From NCBI GenBank assembly GCA_021464245.1, contig JADCRB010000004.1, forward strand, positions 1,225,464 to 1,289,463: 64,000 nucleotides of DNA. Direction: 5' to 3'. The notes beneath the pieces are model-generated. The model was given only the letters and a program-made list of their open reading frames with translations. It did no database searches and was not told where the DNA came from. The position numbers were made by a program, and so were the translations under genes. Positions 12,931-25,028 of this stretch are shown here, piece by piece. Source of the stretch: Carallia brachiata (lineage: Eukaryota; Streptophyta; Magnoliopsida; Malpighiales; Rhizophoraceae). Every line of letters begins with the position of its first letter. Within the stretch, counting starts at the first letter, position 1.

Positions 12931-14329
12931 CTCCGAACCCAAAATCGCGTGGATCTATCGATCAATTAATTAATGGAAGATAATGGAAGAGAACTTTCTA
13001 GAAAAATCAGAATATTTCTGAGAGAATTGATTGATCGAACTTTAAACTTCACAAACTCTCAGCACTCCTCCCTGTTTTCTCGTTAACGCTGTAAGAAAAC
13101 GAAACAGAGGAGATCGGCTCCGGTTTCTCTCTCCTCTCCAGCGAAATTTGGCGGAAAAATTAATTAAATTGAAGAGATTAGAGGCAGATTGAGCAGGCAG
13201 GGTCAAAGAGAATGGGAATATGGGATAATTTAACGAACGGTGACGTCTGGACTTTATTTTCTTTTTTATAATTGTTTTTTTAATAATTATTCCGGCAAGA
13301 TTAGATTTTTTTTTTTTTAGGAACCAACTTAGATTCAGGGTGTGTTTATTTCCCTTAAAAAATTTTATAAAAAAAATTTTACAGATTTTTTGACATTTAT
13401 TTAATGAAAAATATTTTACATAGGCAAAATTTGGAGAAAATTTTTAAATTTTCAGACAAAATAACTTCTCTTTTTGCAGAGATGAAATTATTTTCAGGGA
13501 AAATATAAACTGTGGTATAAGTAAGTGATAAAGGAAAATTATTATTTTCACTACAAATATTTTTTCCTGCAAATATTTTATAAATATAAGTTATTTTACA
13601 ACAAATAAACAGACTCTAAAACTATGTTTGTTTTGGTGAGGAGGTGTGCGAAAAATTTTTGTTAAAAAAATAAAATAAAATTATTTTTTTCACTTATTTT
13701 TAATTTATTTAAATAATTTATTTCACAATTTTTTATTTTATAATTTTTTTATCATTTTTTTCTCACAAATTTTTTATTTATTGAAATAACTTTTTTTTAT
13801 CTTTCTATTTTCTTTCCCACTATTTTCTTTCTCTACTTTCTATCTCTCATTATTTTGCACATCAAATATAATATTAAAGTGTAAATCAAAACTCTAAAAA
13901 GAGATAATATGTAAAAGAAGTTAATAATAAAGACTTAAGTGCATTTAACTAAATAAAAAAAAGATGGGTGGTTTGGGTTTCACACACAAAAAAAGAAAAA
14001 AAGAAAAAGTGTAGAACAACACTGTATGTCATGATTCAATGATAACAAGTCAAATACATTGATCTTGAAATTTTAAGTTTGAGTGTGTTGAGACACACAA
14101 TTGAGACACACAATTGAGACACACAATAAAACTAATCATAAGCATTCCTCAAGTATGAGTTATGATATAATAATCTGAATCATCCATATTATTAGGAGGA
14201 AGACCAAATACTTCTTAGTAAAATTATCGTAACGCCACTCTCACTCTCTCATTTATAAGAGAAAAAAAAAGTATAGAACAATAAGAACTTAAATAAATGA
14301 CTAGAAGTTAAATTCAACCGATGGATCTT
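12931..14329. other. Upstream region of VAMP711 and MITE-rich DNA
   Basis: Positions 12931-13210 are the probable 5' UTR and core promoter of VAMP711 (CT-rich, moderate GC). Beyond this lie AT-rich, transposon-like blocks listed separately. A 13-bp unit, ttgagacacacaa, is repeated three times in tandem at about 14090-14127. No gene is recognised. Confidence 0.5.
13331..13622. mobile_element. Candidate Tourist-like MITE
   Basis: The block opens with GGGTGTGTTTATTT and closes with AAATAAACAGACTC, an imperfect terminal inverted repeat around a shared GTTTATTT core. TTA and TAA triplets flank the two sides, as expected for a PIF/Harbinger-like target duplication. The interior is AT-rich and non-coding. 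The exact ends are uncertain. Confidence 0.35.
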
Positions 14330-14423
14330 ATTCAAGGCAAGGTTGTTAGAACCGGACCGGTCATCGAATCAGAAATATTAGAGAGTCAAGATTCAACCGG
14401 TCGAACCACTATTTGGACCGATA

Positions 14424-14466
<43 letters not shown>

Positions 14467-14811
14467 AAAAGTAATTTAAAAAATAATATTTATATATGAT
14501 GATTAAATATTAATTTTTGTTATTTTTAAGGATTAAATTGAAAGTTTTGATAAATTTATGACTCAATTGAAAGTTTTAATTAAATTTAAAGTTCAAATTA
14601 TACTTTAAATAAACTTTGACATCAAATTATAATTTATGAAACTTTTATTTGGTTTGAACTGATTCCGTTTTTCATCGATTTTTACCGGTTTTGACCTGTT
14701 CGAGTTAAATGCCAAAAATTACCATGAACCGGCTCGGACCTTTAGCCAGTCACCGGTTGAACTAGGTTGGACCGGTCGGTCCAGTCCAATTCTAACAACA
14801 ATGATTCAAGG
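14330..14811 (+). mobile_element. hAT-type MITE copy A (ACCGGACCGG family)
   Basis: The element is 14338-14803, about 466 bp. Its left end is CAAGGTTGTTAGAACCGGAC and the reverse complement of its right end is CATTGTTGTTAGAATTGGAC. A perfect 8-bp target duplication ATTCAAGG flanks it at 14330-14337 and 14804-14811. The 8-bp duplication and CA..G termini fit the hAT superfamily. The interior is AT-rich and contains an (AT)n run at about 14432-14462. It encodes nothing, so it is non-autonomous. Copy B (16651-17124) is the same family in opposite orientation. Confidence 0.85.
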
Positions 14812-14873
14812 TGGTGCTACTCAGTCTATTTATTGGGACGTCAATTAATTTGATCTATCTACTACCGACTGAC

Positions 14874-15390
14874 ATAATTAAGTGTTAATTTAAAAAAAAA
14901 AAACATAACTTTTGCGCTTTTTAACAAATCTAACACGATTTTTAAAAACTAAAAAAATGTAGTACAGTCTAATTATTTTCTAACAAATCTAGGACAACTT
15001 TTAAAATTTAACAAATTTAATACAGTTTAATTATTTTCTAACAAATTTAGCATACTGTCAATTAAAATTAAACGAATCTCTCAGTATACACATATGCATA
15101 TATGACATTTAGGAGTTTTATATTATACTAGATTTAGATGTAGATGTGTTATATCTGTATATTAAAGGATTCAGTTATATTTAACTGATTATTTTTAACT
15201 GACTGCGTGCTAAATTTGTTAAAACATAATTAAATTATGTTATATTTATTAATTAGTAAAGGTTGTGTTAGATTTATTAGAAAATAATTAAACTGTGTGT
15301 TAGATTTGTTAATTTTTAAAGATCATATTAAATTTGTTAAAAAACTTAAATATGATATATTTTTTTAAAATTAACCCCATAATTAACTAC
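14874..15390. repeat. Long inverted repeat (foldback element)
   Basis: Two arms of roughly 190-200 bp, about 14874-15070 and 15188-15390, are reverse complements over almost their whole length with scattered mismatches. Landmarks are TAACAAATCTAACAC and TAATTATTTTCTAACAAAT on the left and their complements (GTGTTAGATTTGTTA, TTAGAAAATAATTA) on the right. The loop is about 115 bp. Each arm also contains an internal near-duplication of the TAACAAATYTA unit. Transcribed RNA would form a long imperfect hairpin. It is non-coding and probably a foldback MITE. Confidence 0.75.
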
Positions 15391-16642
15391 CTAGTCAAGA
15401 TTTTGATTGTACCTTCTGTACATTTGGGTCACTATTAAATAAAAAATCCAAGTCCATGTAGTCGAGTTAATTATCGCATTACTGTTTCCCCAACCCTTAC
15501 AAGGGAGCTCAATTGAAGGATTGAGGTTTTTTTTAGTGGCGTAAAACAGCCAATATTTTTGTTTAGTTTGAAAAGGCTGACCCTAATTTATATAGCAACC
15601 GAGGGATATATGTAATAAGATGCATTTGGTATGTAAATCTGATGATCATGATTGAATGCTGAAATGTATATCCCATAGCCTAGTGGTGCGCTTTTTGCTG
15701 TTGTTTTTTTTTCTTTGTTTTTTTTTACACCCCTCAGTTTGGGGTAGATAGGTAAATGTAGACTTTTTTTTCAAAATTATTTATTGGAGGGCTTATAGTC
15801 CAGAGAAAGGATATATAAGTCGGGTAATTATTGGTTCAGTTTGAATTAGAATCAGATTGAATTGGTCAACTAGTTTTAAAATTAAAAACAATCAGAACAG
15901 TTCAATTCCAGTTCTTCCTTTTAAGAACAAATGGATGGATAGTTTAGAACTATAGTTTTAACTACTATTGTAGAACAAAGTAGAGAATAATATTCTTAAT
16001 GAAATGCACTATAGTTTGTCAATAAAATCATTAGAAGCACAAGTGTGTGTGAATAATCTGTCGAGAGTAAAACTAAAGTTATAAGAAAATAATTGTCAAC
16101 TTTTAAATGAAGATTTGTACGATTTTACAACAGAAAAAGTCATTATCGCTGAAGTGGGTCAAATAAATGAAAGCGATTGAAATTATAAATTGAAATTAAA
16201 GAATTGAAATAAATAATAAGTTAAAGTTTTAAAAATTATATATTACATCGGTTTTGATTCCTTTAAATCCTAAATAAAATACATAAATAACTTAATTAAT
16301 ATTTAATTAAGTATAAACTTTTTATTTATTTAAATTTTCTCTTTTTAATTCAATTGAAGTTCAATTTTTTCAATTTTAAGTAGTTCTTCTTTTTTAAAAA
16401 AAAAAAAAAAAAGTTAGAATTGATCAAATTAGTACGAATTCAACTAAATTGAACTAGAAGGAGAGGTTATTTGGAACCAAAATTGTCAGTTAACGAAAAT
16501 CAAATTAGACCGTCTAAAGGGCAATTCGGTTAAGATTTTAGTTTTTTAAAACTAGAATTGACATTTCAGAACCAAAATTATACTAGAATCGAACTATATT
16601 CAAGTTTAAATAAAAGATGTGGAATTCAAACCCTTACTTCCT
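15391..16642. other. AT-rich intergenic DNA between two MITE copies
   Basis: No coding region or RNA gene recognised. The stretch is AT-rich with several A and T homopolymers. It separates the foldback from MITE copy B. Confidence 0.45.
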
Positions 16643-17132
16643 CTCCAGCCCAGTGTAATTAAAACTGGACCGGACCGACCGGTTCAACCAGTTAGACCGG
16701 TGACCGGTCCTAGGTCCGGTCTGGTTTAGGCATAAAAAGGGAGGGCTGACCGGATCAGTCAAAACCGGTCAAAAACGGGTCAAAATTGGTAAAAATCGGT
16801 CAAAAATTAGACCAGTCGGACCGGTTTAGAATTGAACCAAAAATTTATAAATTATAATTTGACCTCTATTGTTTATTTAAATTATAATTTGACCTTTAAC
16901 TATACTTAAAATTTCAATTTAGTCCAAAACTTAATCAAAATTTTCAATTTAATCTTTAAAATTATAAAAATGAATATTTAATTATTATTTATAAATATTA
17001 TTCTTTTAATTACATTTATAAATATATATATTATTAAATACCGGTTCAACCACCGGTTTGACCGATTGAATTTTGACCCACTAAAGTTTCTGATTCAATA
17101 ACTAGTCCGGTTCTGATAACCTTACTCCAACC
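16643..17132 (-). mobile_element. hAT-type MITE copy B, inverted relative to copy A
   Basis: The element is 16651-17124, about 474 bp. It starts CAGTGTAATTAAAACTGGAC; the reverse complement of its right end reads TAAGGTTATCAGAACCGGAC. Flanks are CTCCAGCC (16643-16650) and CTCCAACC (17125-17132), a 7/8 target duplication. Read on the minus strand the terminal and interior sequence follows copy A (GAATCAGAAA..., TTAAATTGAAAATTTTGAT), so A and B are inverted copies about 1.85 kb apart. Non-coding. Confidence 0.8.
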
Positions 17133-18018
17133 ACAACTTTTTTTAACTAAAAAAAAAAAAACCAGGGGCAACCCAAACAAACTTGGGTGGTTTAGACCTC
17201 CTCCATTTGAACCAAACAGCTGTGAACAGACTCAAACTCGGCAGTTGAGTCCCACCCATGGAGCCCAATCTTCATATCTTGCCATGAAGCCCAATCCAAC
17301 GAGAAGAAAGTTTGGCGGAGTTCCTACGACAACATACACGAAAGAAAACAAATTAAATAAAGGGAAAAAAGATTAGTAAGTGCTGGTGTGAATGGTAAAA
17401 ATTTATCATCAATTAATTAAAAGTTTCGATTTTAAGTTTTTGAAAATATAATCTCGTTAAATATTTATTAGAAGACTTTTGTCATCCTCTTTGAGGTCTT
17501 GGTCGAGTCGATTCAGATTAATCGGCCTATTAAACTGAATACTGAACAGTTTCAAATAAAAATAAATAAATAAATAAAGAGGAAAAAGATAAAGAATAAA
17601 ATAAAAAAGGTGGAATGGAAATTGATTTTTGGCCTAAATACCGACGCCCCCTGAGCCACGTTTACCTGGCGCGTTGTCGTTTAACATAGTGTAAGAACAA
17701 AAAGCAGAAAAGAAAAGAAAAGAAAAAAACAAGAAGAAAAATTTCCAAGCGAGAATTGGAATAGTGCTCCCTGATTCGTGTTGGAGACTGCTGTTCCCCC
17801 AAGCTGCCTTCGATCCGATGAACAAAAACCCTACCTGAAGACCTTGTATTTTCTTCAAAAAAAAAGAAAAAAAAGTAGTCAGATTTGGATTTAGATAGTA
17901 AGAATTTGTTGACGGAGATAGAGAGATCATCGGCGGCGAGTGATCGCATGATCTCTCTCGACATCCCAATTTCCACGAACATAGAGAGAGAGAGAGTAGT
18001 GGCGGAAGATAGTGGAAG
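17133..18018. other. Upstream region of the PX-domain gene
   Basis: The promoter and 5' UTR of the plus-strand EREX-like gene must lie here. The last 300 bp are less AT-rich and include a GA repeat at about 17980-17997 close to the start codon. No additional gene is recognised. Confidence 0.5.
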
Positions 18019-21000
18019 ATGATGCAGAGACGGAGTCCGCCGAAGCACAGGCACGATGGGACTTCGCCCCTGCCCTTGGGGATGGATTGGAGTCCTCCTC
18101 CTCGTAAATGGGTAAATTTTTAGTTTATTCCAATTCCCAATTTTCTGAATTTTTATTTATTTATTTATTTATTATTATTATTTTTTAATCTCACATATCG
18201 CCTCTTGCTAATTGTTGTTCTTAGTGTCACAGTCTGCCTGTAATTTTGATTTTTTTTCAATCGTAGCTTGAAATGTAAGTGATAGCACACTTGAGAACTT
18301 ATGAATTATAGTTCGCTCCAAGAAATATAGCTATCCCTACCCCGGCCCATCAATACCACGCGCCTCTTATCCATTCTCATTCGATCATGCCCCCGGGGGG
18401 CGGGGGGTGGGGAGAGCAAGTCAAAATAGAAAAACTCACATTGGGTTTAGGGATAAACAGGGTCGAACTGATGACTTCCACCACGTCAAGGTGACACTCT
18501 ACAGCTGAGTTATATCCCTTCCCTTGCCCCCATCGAGAAATAGAACTCGCTGATCATCATTGGTTGGCTCCTGGATTGATATAATTGGTTCAGCTTCTCA
18601 TGGTTGCTCTAGCTGGCTGATCAAGATTTTGGGTTTTAGGAACTAGCATTTTTTTTTTAATTCAAATAGGAGTGACGGATTGAGCATTGTGTAATTGGAA
18701 TCAACTGGGTATTCTTTTATTTTAATAATTATCGCTTTGTGCATATGGTTAGAGTTTGTTGGCTACAAATTTAAGAGGCTGGACTAAATCCAGTGGATTC
18801 TATATTTAAGCGTTTATTGCTCTTGGTTCATCAGTATCTCTTTTAATACCAAGCGCATCGTTCGCTTGACTTGCTAGTGGTTCAAATAAACTTCATTTCA
18901 GTATCTATGGCTGAAGTTTGAGGCAGTTTGTTATAATCTGAAGTTCATTTTTCCTGTATCAAACCTATATGACTGAAGTTTGAGGCAGTTTCTGCAATCA
19001 AAGTTTTTCCTTTTTTAGCAGATGTTAACAATTGCAGTTTCCTGGAGTATTTTGCTTTATTCTGTCATTTCTTTTTTTTTTGGATGGTAGTGCTAAGGAG
19101 TGCACATGAGCAAACTAAGACTGTTGGTGAACATGACATTATTTAACACAGAAGCTTGCTAAGAAATACAATATATCCTTAAATGAATTTCAGAAATCAT
19201 TGATTGTGTAAAGATAATGTTGTGAAATTGGAATAATTTGTTAAAATATATATCCAATTGTAGCCATCTATTTGTCAGCTGGTTGACACATCCAGTGAGT
19301 TCATTTTCTTGTTTGTTCAATTGGACGAGGTCATTTTTATAGTTGCATGTTTGCCTTTTAGGAATCAGAAATTTTTTTTTTCATTAATAATAAAACTTGT
19401 CAATGAAAACAAGGATTTTCTTGTGCAGAACGGGAGGGACACTGTTTGGCCACATGATCCTCAAACAGGCTGGAGTTACTGTGTCACTATTCCTTCCTGG
19501 GTTGTCCTCCCAAAGTCAAGAAACTCAGATCCTGTAGTGGTACAAAAATTCAATGACTCTTCAATGTTTATCTGTACCAAGAGGTTGATGTGATTGTTAT
19601 AGCATCTCTATAAATTTAACATAAGCGAAAGTTCTATTCGCTTGCAAGATGCAAATAACTATGCTTTTTCTTAAATTTTTGTTTTGTACTTGATCTGAAA
19701 TCTTATTTTGCTTCTATATATATTAGGACATTAAATATCAATTGCCTGACTTGCCAAAGTAGAAAACTTGTTCGATGGTATTTAAATTATGCCATTGTAC
19801 TACCATTGTAAATAGTCCTTTTTGTTTCCATTTTAACCTTCGAGCTAATCTTAGGTATGTTTTTCAACTTTATGGCTATCAATATCAACCTAATTCCCAT
19901 CCTTTGCTCTTATTGCATTGCAACATGTTATGGGGTTTTTGTTCAAATTTGTTACTTGTTTCTTATTTTGTTAATAGTCCTTTTCCACGGTTGGGTGGAT
20001 ATGTATAGCTATCAGTATCAATCTAATATGTAGCCTCTGCTCCTGTTGCATGACAATTTGTTATAGATTTCTGGTTGAAGTTATTGTTTCTATTTTATTT
20101 ATAAAATTCTTTTTTCTGCAGTTGGGTATTTATTTAATATCTTCTTCTGAGGCAGCCAAAAAACATTTCTAGGCATTATATCTTTGCCGTGGATAATATT
20201 GTCCATTATAAGAAGAATACTGCCCTGTTAACCACTTTGCTGGATTTGTCTAGCTAAAAAGTACTTGGAAGAGTTGGAAATGATGGGGGTCAATTGATCA
20301 AATTATGTGTGTCCTAATGACTCTTTTGCAGCTGTTAACATTCTTAGGGGGCAGTTTTACAGGGTTCAGATTGGTGTACAGTCGCCAGAAGGAAGTACAA
20401 GTGCACGGGGAGTGTTGAGAAGATTTAATGATTTTCTAAAGTTATTTGCCGATGTGAGTAGCTAGTTTCTTTCATTTTCCTCTCTTCAATCCTTTAGAAT
20501 CCAATGCATTCTTCAGTACCTTAGTATCTATCTGGTAGGTCATGAATTGAATAGATTTCTTCTGTGTTTACTTTTTACATTCTCATTTGCTTAACTTTGC
20601 AGCTTAAAAAGGCATTTCCCAAGAAAAATCTCCCACCGGCTCCACCCAAGGGACTACTGCGTATGAAAAGCAGGGAGTTGTTGGAAGAGGTAGGAATTAT
20701 GGTCTGGAACTTGTGACATATTTATTTTGTGTGTTCTATAGACTGGCAGGTGGTATCTTTTTGAGTTTCTTTTTCTTTCATCTTGTGACATGATAGTGTC
20801 TATGTTTCAACCGTCAAATCCCATTATGACAATGACACATTCAACTTTTTGGAAAGAATACAGAAGACAATGCTAGTCATTAAAGAAAAGTGTTCTGTTT
20901 GGCATATACGCAGATTTCACCCAGTAGTTTTCAATTTCCATGAGATTATGATCAGCAACTAGAGCAGAATAATCTTTTGCTTTATATAAAGTTTCTGCAG

Positions 21001-23888
21001 AATACTGTTGCCCTAGCGGACTTGTAGTTCAATGGAAAACTTTGTTCGTACAGGAGAACATTTTGGGATATTTAGAACTGGTTTACCAAATCCTTTCGGT
21101 GTTCAAGTGTAGAGTTTTATCTTATCTATGTAGGAATGACTAATATTCTTAAAAAGTTGTAGTTCTGTTGCAGAGAAGGTGCTCTTTGGAGGAATGGATG
21201 ACGAAGCTGCTCTCTGACATTGATTTATCAAGAAGTGTAGCAGTCGCGTCATTTCTTGAACTAGAAGCTGCTGCTAGGTTTTGTATGTGCCATTTTATTG
21301 TGTCGAGATTACCTTGGAAGATATTGTGTGTCTTCTTTTACATGTTTATTCGAGAAACAAATGCCATGCGTTTATGTTTTTTCAGAGGTTGACCAACCTT
21401 GACTTTTTCCTGGAAACTTTTTCAGCATTCCAAGATGAAAATCAGCAGTCGTCTGATGCAGCAACTCCTGCTGTTGAGAGCACAAGTTCTTCACTTCAGA
21501 TAACTCACCATTCAAGCTCTTCTCTTGTTGCTGGCAGTTCATCGATAGCATCTGATTATGGCAGTGATACTGCTTATGAGACGTCTGAACTTGGAACACC
21601 GAGATTGAGAAGGGATGAAAGTTTTGACATTGGTGTGGAGGATCTATCTTTAGATGAAGATTTGACAAGTCCAATAGAAAAGCTTGTGAAGTTTGGGATG
21701 TCTAATATTGATGAGGGACTGTTTATGGGGCAGACTATTCTAGATCAACTTGAAAGTTTACCTAGGCATAAGCCACATAGCAGACATGTGAACCATGTTA
21801 CAGTTAAGGATAAGAACAATGGTCCTGCGTCTAAAGCTTCATTTCTTGGCAGCAATGGGATGGAACTTTTTTCTGAGCCAGAGCCTGGCAAAGTACCTGG
21901 TCATGCTAGAAAGCTATCCAGTGAGAGTGTTGGAAGTGATGGAAGCTCTCTAAGAGGCAGTGAAATATCAAATTGTGGGCTACCAAATTGTTCTGGTGAT
22001 GGGTCTGTTTACCTTCCTGGAGGTGCTGAAGCATCCAGTAATTCAGAAATTCTTGGCAACTCAGTAACAAAGTTTTCAGGTGATACACATATTGTTCTCC
22101 CATCAGATCAGCGTCACAGAATGAACAGGGTTCTTTTAAGCATGCAGCAGAGGCTGGTCACAGCAAAAACAGACATGGAAGACATTATAGCAAGATTAAA
22201 TCAAGAAATAGCAGTGAAGGAGTACCTTGCTACAAAGGTATGCTAACACAAAGATGACTAATTTCTACAGACTGCAACCATTCAATAGGAAAATATCTCA
22301 TTGAACATTAAAAGGTCCAGTGTGACTGATTGTTTGATGTTTCACTGTCATGCTGTCGTTTTTCAGATTCTTGCGGAGGTAATATAATGGTCCTAACTGG
22401 CTGGTCTTTGCAGGTCCACGATTTGGAAGTGGAACTTGAAAGTACAAAACAGAAAAACAAAGAAAACTTGCAGCAAGCAATCTTGATTGAGAGGGAAAGG
22501 CTTACCCAAATGCAATGGGATATGGAGGAGCTGAGGCGGAAGTCAATGGAAATGGAGTTGAAATTAAATTCTAAGGAGGTAACGTATTAATCTATATTTT
22601 TATCTCTTATTATTTTATACTTTGCTTCATAAACCATCAATTTGTTCAGGAAAGGTGGTCCTTTAGGTAGTGTGATACATTGCATGTGTAATAATTAACA
22701 GGATGAGAAGTTGAGAACAAAATCACCAAAGGGATCGACCGATCAGGAGAGAGACATGGCCTTGCAGGAGTTGCATGCTACTAGAAAGCAGCTGGAGGAT
22801 TTGGCAAAGCAATATCAAGATATGGAAGCAAAATCAAAAGCAGATATTAAATTTCTTGCTAAAGAGTTCAAGAACCTTAAAATTTCTGAGACAGAACTGA
22901 AGCAGGAGCTGAATAAGTTAGTGAAGGAGAAATCTGATATTGAGGTAAGCTGACAGGTCATCTAGATCATTTATTAAATGATTCTGTTTATTGAACTTCT
23001 TTGGGTGAATAAACTAGTTTTGATCGGGATGTAATACACATATGATGTAGGACCTATATGCTACAAAGTTTCTCTCAGGTGTCTGTTGGTAGTATTAGTA
23101 TCTTTTTGTTTATTATGTTTTTGTTTTGTTTAATTACCATTCATAATGATTGTAGAAACCTCATCATACTTGCGTATTTGTTTACTCCTCTTTTATACAA
23201 ACTTGACCCAAGATACTTCTCTTTTTTGTCTGGGTAATTATAGTACCTAACAGACATCAGTGACTCTCTGTGATATTCTGCTCAGAAACTTCTTCAAGAG
23301 GAAAGAAAAATGAGTGAACAGAAGAGCAATGCCCGAAAGAAGCTGCTACATGATTGCAGGGTTCTTCACAGCCAGCTTCAAGAATGCAGTCTTAATTTGT
23401 CTGTCGAAGATGACGATGATTTTGCAGTGAACTCCTCCCAAGATGATGTTTTAAATATATTGACTACATCTGAAGATCAAATTGGCCGCCTGCTTGCCGA
23501 GGTACTTCACTTCCCTCCATTCTGCCCCCAATTGTTTCTATGAAACCTTTTTTCTCGTCTTTTTATAGGTTTTGAGGGGGAGGACGACTTTGAGAACAGA
23601 AATTTAGATATACTTTTTTCAGACCTTTAACATTTCCAGATCTTACTGATGTCTTTCATATTTTGGTCAACTATTGATTAGGTGCAACTATTGGCGAAAG
23701 ATGATAAAACCGCTGCTTCTAATGGTGGTGATGATGAATTGAGGAATATGGTTGCAAATATCTTCACCGACAATGCGAAATTGAGGAAACAGGTGAACAT
23801 CCTTACGCATCGTGCTTGCCAAACAGGCGTCATTCCTAGAAATAACAATGAGGCTTCTCCCAGAAAAACTAATCACTTAGAAAGGTGA
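18019..23888 (+). CDS. EREXL1: PX-domain endosomal Rab effector, EREX-like
   Basis: Orthologue of the plant EREX/EREXL family: PX-domain, coiled-coil proteins that bind phosphoinositides and act with canonical RAB5 in transport to the protein-storage vacuole. Exons: 18019-18111, 19429-19539, 20355-20453, 20603-20689, 21174-21277, 21388-22237, 22414-22578, 22702-22944, 23286-23501, 23682-23888, about 724 residues. The conserved N-terminus ([19 protein letters not shown]) supports the ATG at 18019 or 18022. The PX domain is about residues 45-160 ([75 protein letters not shown]). A serine-rich linker (about 170-400) and a long C-terminal coiled coil follow. The exon 5/6 junction is uncertain: only an acceptor at TTCAGAG before 21388 keeps the frame. 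Intron 1 contains a plastid DNA insert. The order next to VAMP711 matches At4g32160 beside At4g32150. Confidence 0.93.
18311..18560 (-). mobile_element. Nuclear plastid DNA insert (16S leader and trnV region)
   Basis: Read on the minus strand, this segment follows the plastid inverted-repeat sequence from upstream of trnV-GAC into the 16S rRNA promoter/leader. Recognisable pieces are TCTATTTCTCGATGGG before the tRNA, CCCAATGTGAGTTTTTCTAT after it, and GATCGAATGAGAATGGATAA, then AGCTATATTTCTTGGAGCG. Substitutions and a G/C-run expansion at about 18391-18412 show it is not a recent copy. It sits in intron 1 of the EREX-like gene, antisense to it. End points are approximate. Confidence 0.85.
18448..18519 (-). 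pseudogene. trnV-GAC: Plastid-derived tRNA-Val(GAC) pseudogene
   Basis: The minus strand reads AGGGATATAACTCAGC..., GTAGAGTGTCACC, TTGACGTGGTGG and ...GTTCGACCCTGTTTATCCCTA, a near-complete plastid tRNA-Val with anticodon GAC. Changes from the plastid sequence as I recall it include CTGTAG for CGGTAG in the D-loop region and CGACCCTGTTTA for CGAGCCTGATTA in the T-arm. As a nuclear copy inside an intron it is unlikely to be functional. Confidence 0.8.
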
Positions 23889-25028
23889 CTTATGGTTGAA
23901 TATTCGATTCTTTCTTGATCTTCCCTGCAATGAGGCACCTATCTAAGGTGTCTTGAAATGTTTATTCTCACCATACTGGCTATCAGATAATGTATATCTT
24001 GTGCCTCCACGGAAAAAAAAAAAAAAACTGAAATGGGTTTTGTTTTTTTTTGTTTAATTTTTGTTATTGTTGTATTTTTATTTGTCTTGTACAAGTACTA
24101 AATATAGAAAAATTAGGATAACCACAGAAAGTTCCAATACATAACACTTTTGGTCTATAATGTTATGACGAAGATCAATTTTTGAAGTGTTGAATATGTG
24201 TGCGTGGGTTAATATTGGAAAAAGGTTAAAATTGGTCATCAAACTTGAGGGATCAGAATCACAACGTAAGCTGTTAGGCTGACTCTTGGCTTCACTCTCA
24301 CCTTCATAACAAATGATTGGGGGTGACGATGCCTATTTCCAATATAAAAATCAGAACAAAGTTTATAGAATTGATATGAGCAAAAGTGCATCCCAATTCA
24401 TGCCTTTCTTTCAAAACTGTCAATGGTACAAAGCAACCTACAATTGACTCAGAAAAGTTGACATATGAAATGAACTCTCCAGGATGACAGTTGGGGAAAG
24501 TATAGAAGCACACAGGCACTACACCATGACCTATCGCTCAAGCATCATTTCTCGCGAGTCAGCCCAAGCATTTCCATATGATCTCAGATCTGCAAATAAA
24601 ATAAAACCTAAAATAATAGTCATTGTTTAAGGGGATAGAAAATAGCCTGAACGAGAACATCGTGGCCCTGTAAGACCATTGAATAAAATTGTCCTTGTGA
24701 AGAAATGATAATTCCCTGCTGAGGTCGTATAGCTTAAAGAAATGATAATTCCAGTGAAAAAAGTTAATTAGAATATTTTCAATCCAATCTTCTTAGCTGC
24801 AACCTAGCTCTGTATGCATGAGTGCACTCCAATGCTTTCAAGCATTTTCTTTGGAAAAAGCTTTAATCAATTGCCGAATTAAATGCATTCTCTGTATTCT
24901 GAGGAGCTGAAGTCTACTCAGATGTTGAAAAAAAAAAGTCTACTCAGATGTTGAAAAAAAAAAATTTACCATAAAAATTCTAATTTGGAACATTGTCTGC
25001 AAATTCACAACAAGGAAGAAAGCATGCC
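23889..25028. other. Convergent 3' flanks of the EREX-like and APT genes
   Basis: The 3' UTRs of the two convergent genes must lie here; no separate gene is recognised. A poly-A run and T-rich tract at about 24012-24070 probably lie just past the end of the EREX-like transcript. A 20-bp motif (aaaaaaagtctactcagatg with variants) is directly repeated at about 24912-24965. Confidence 0.45.
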
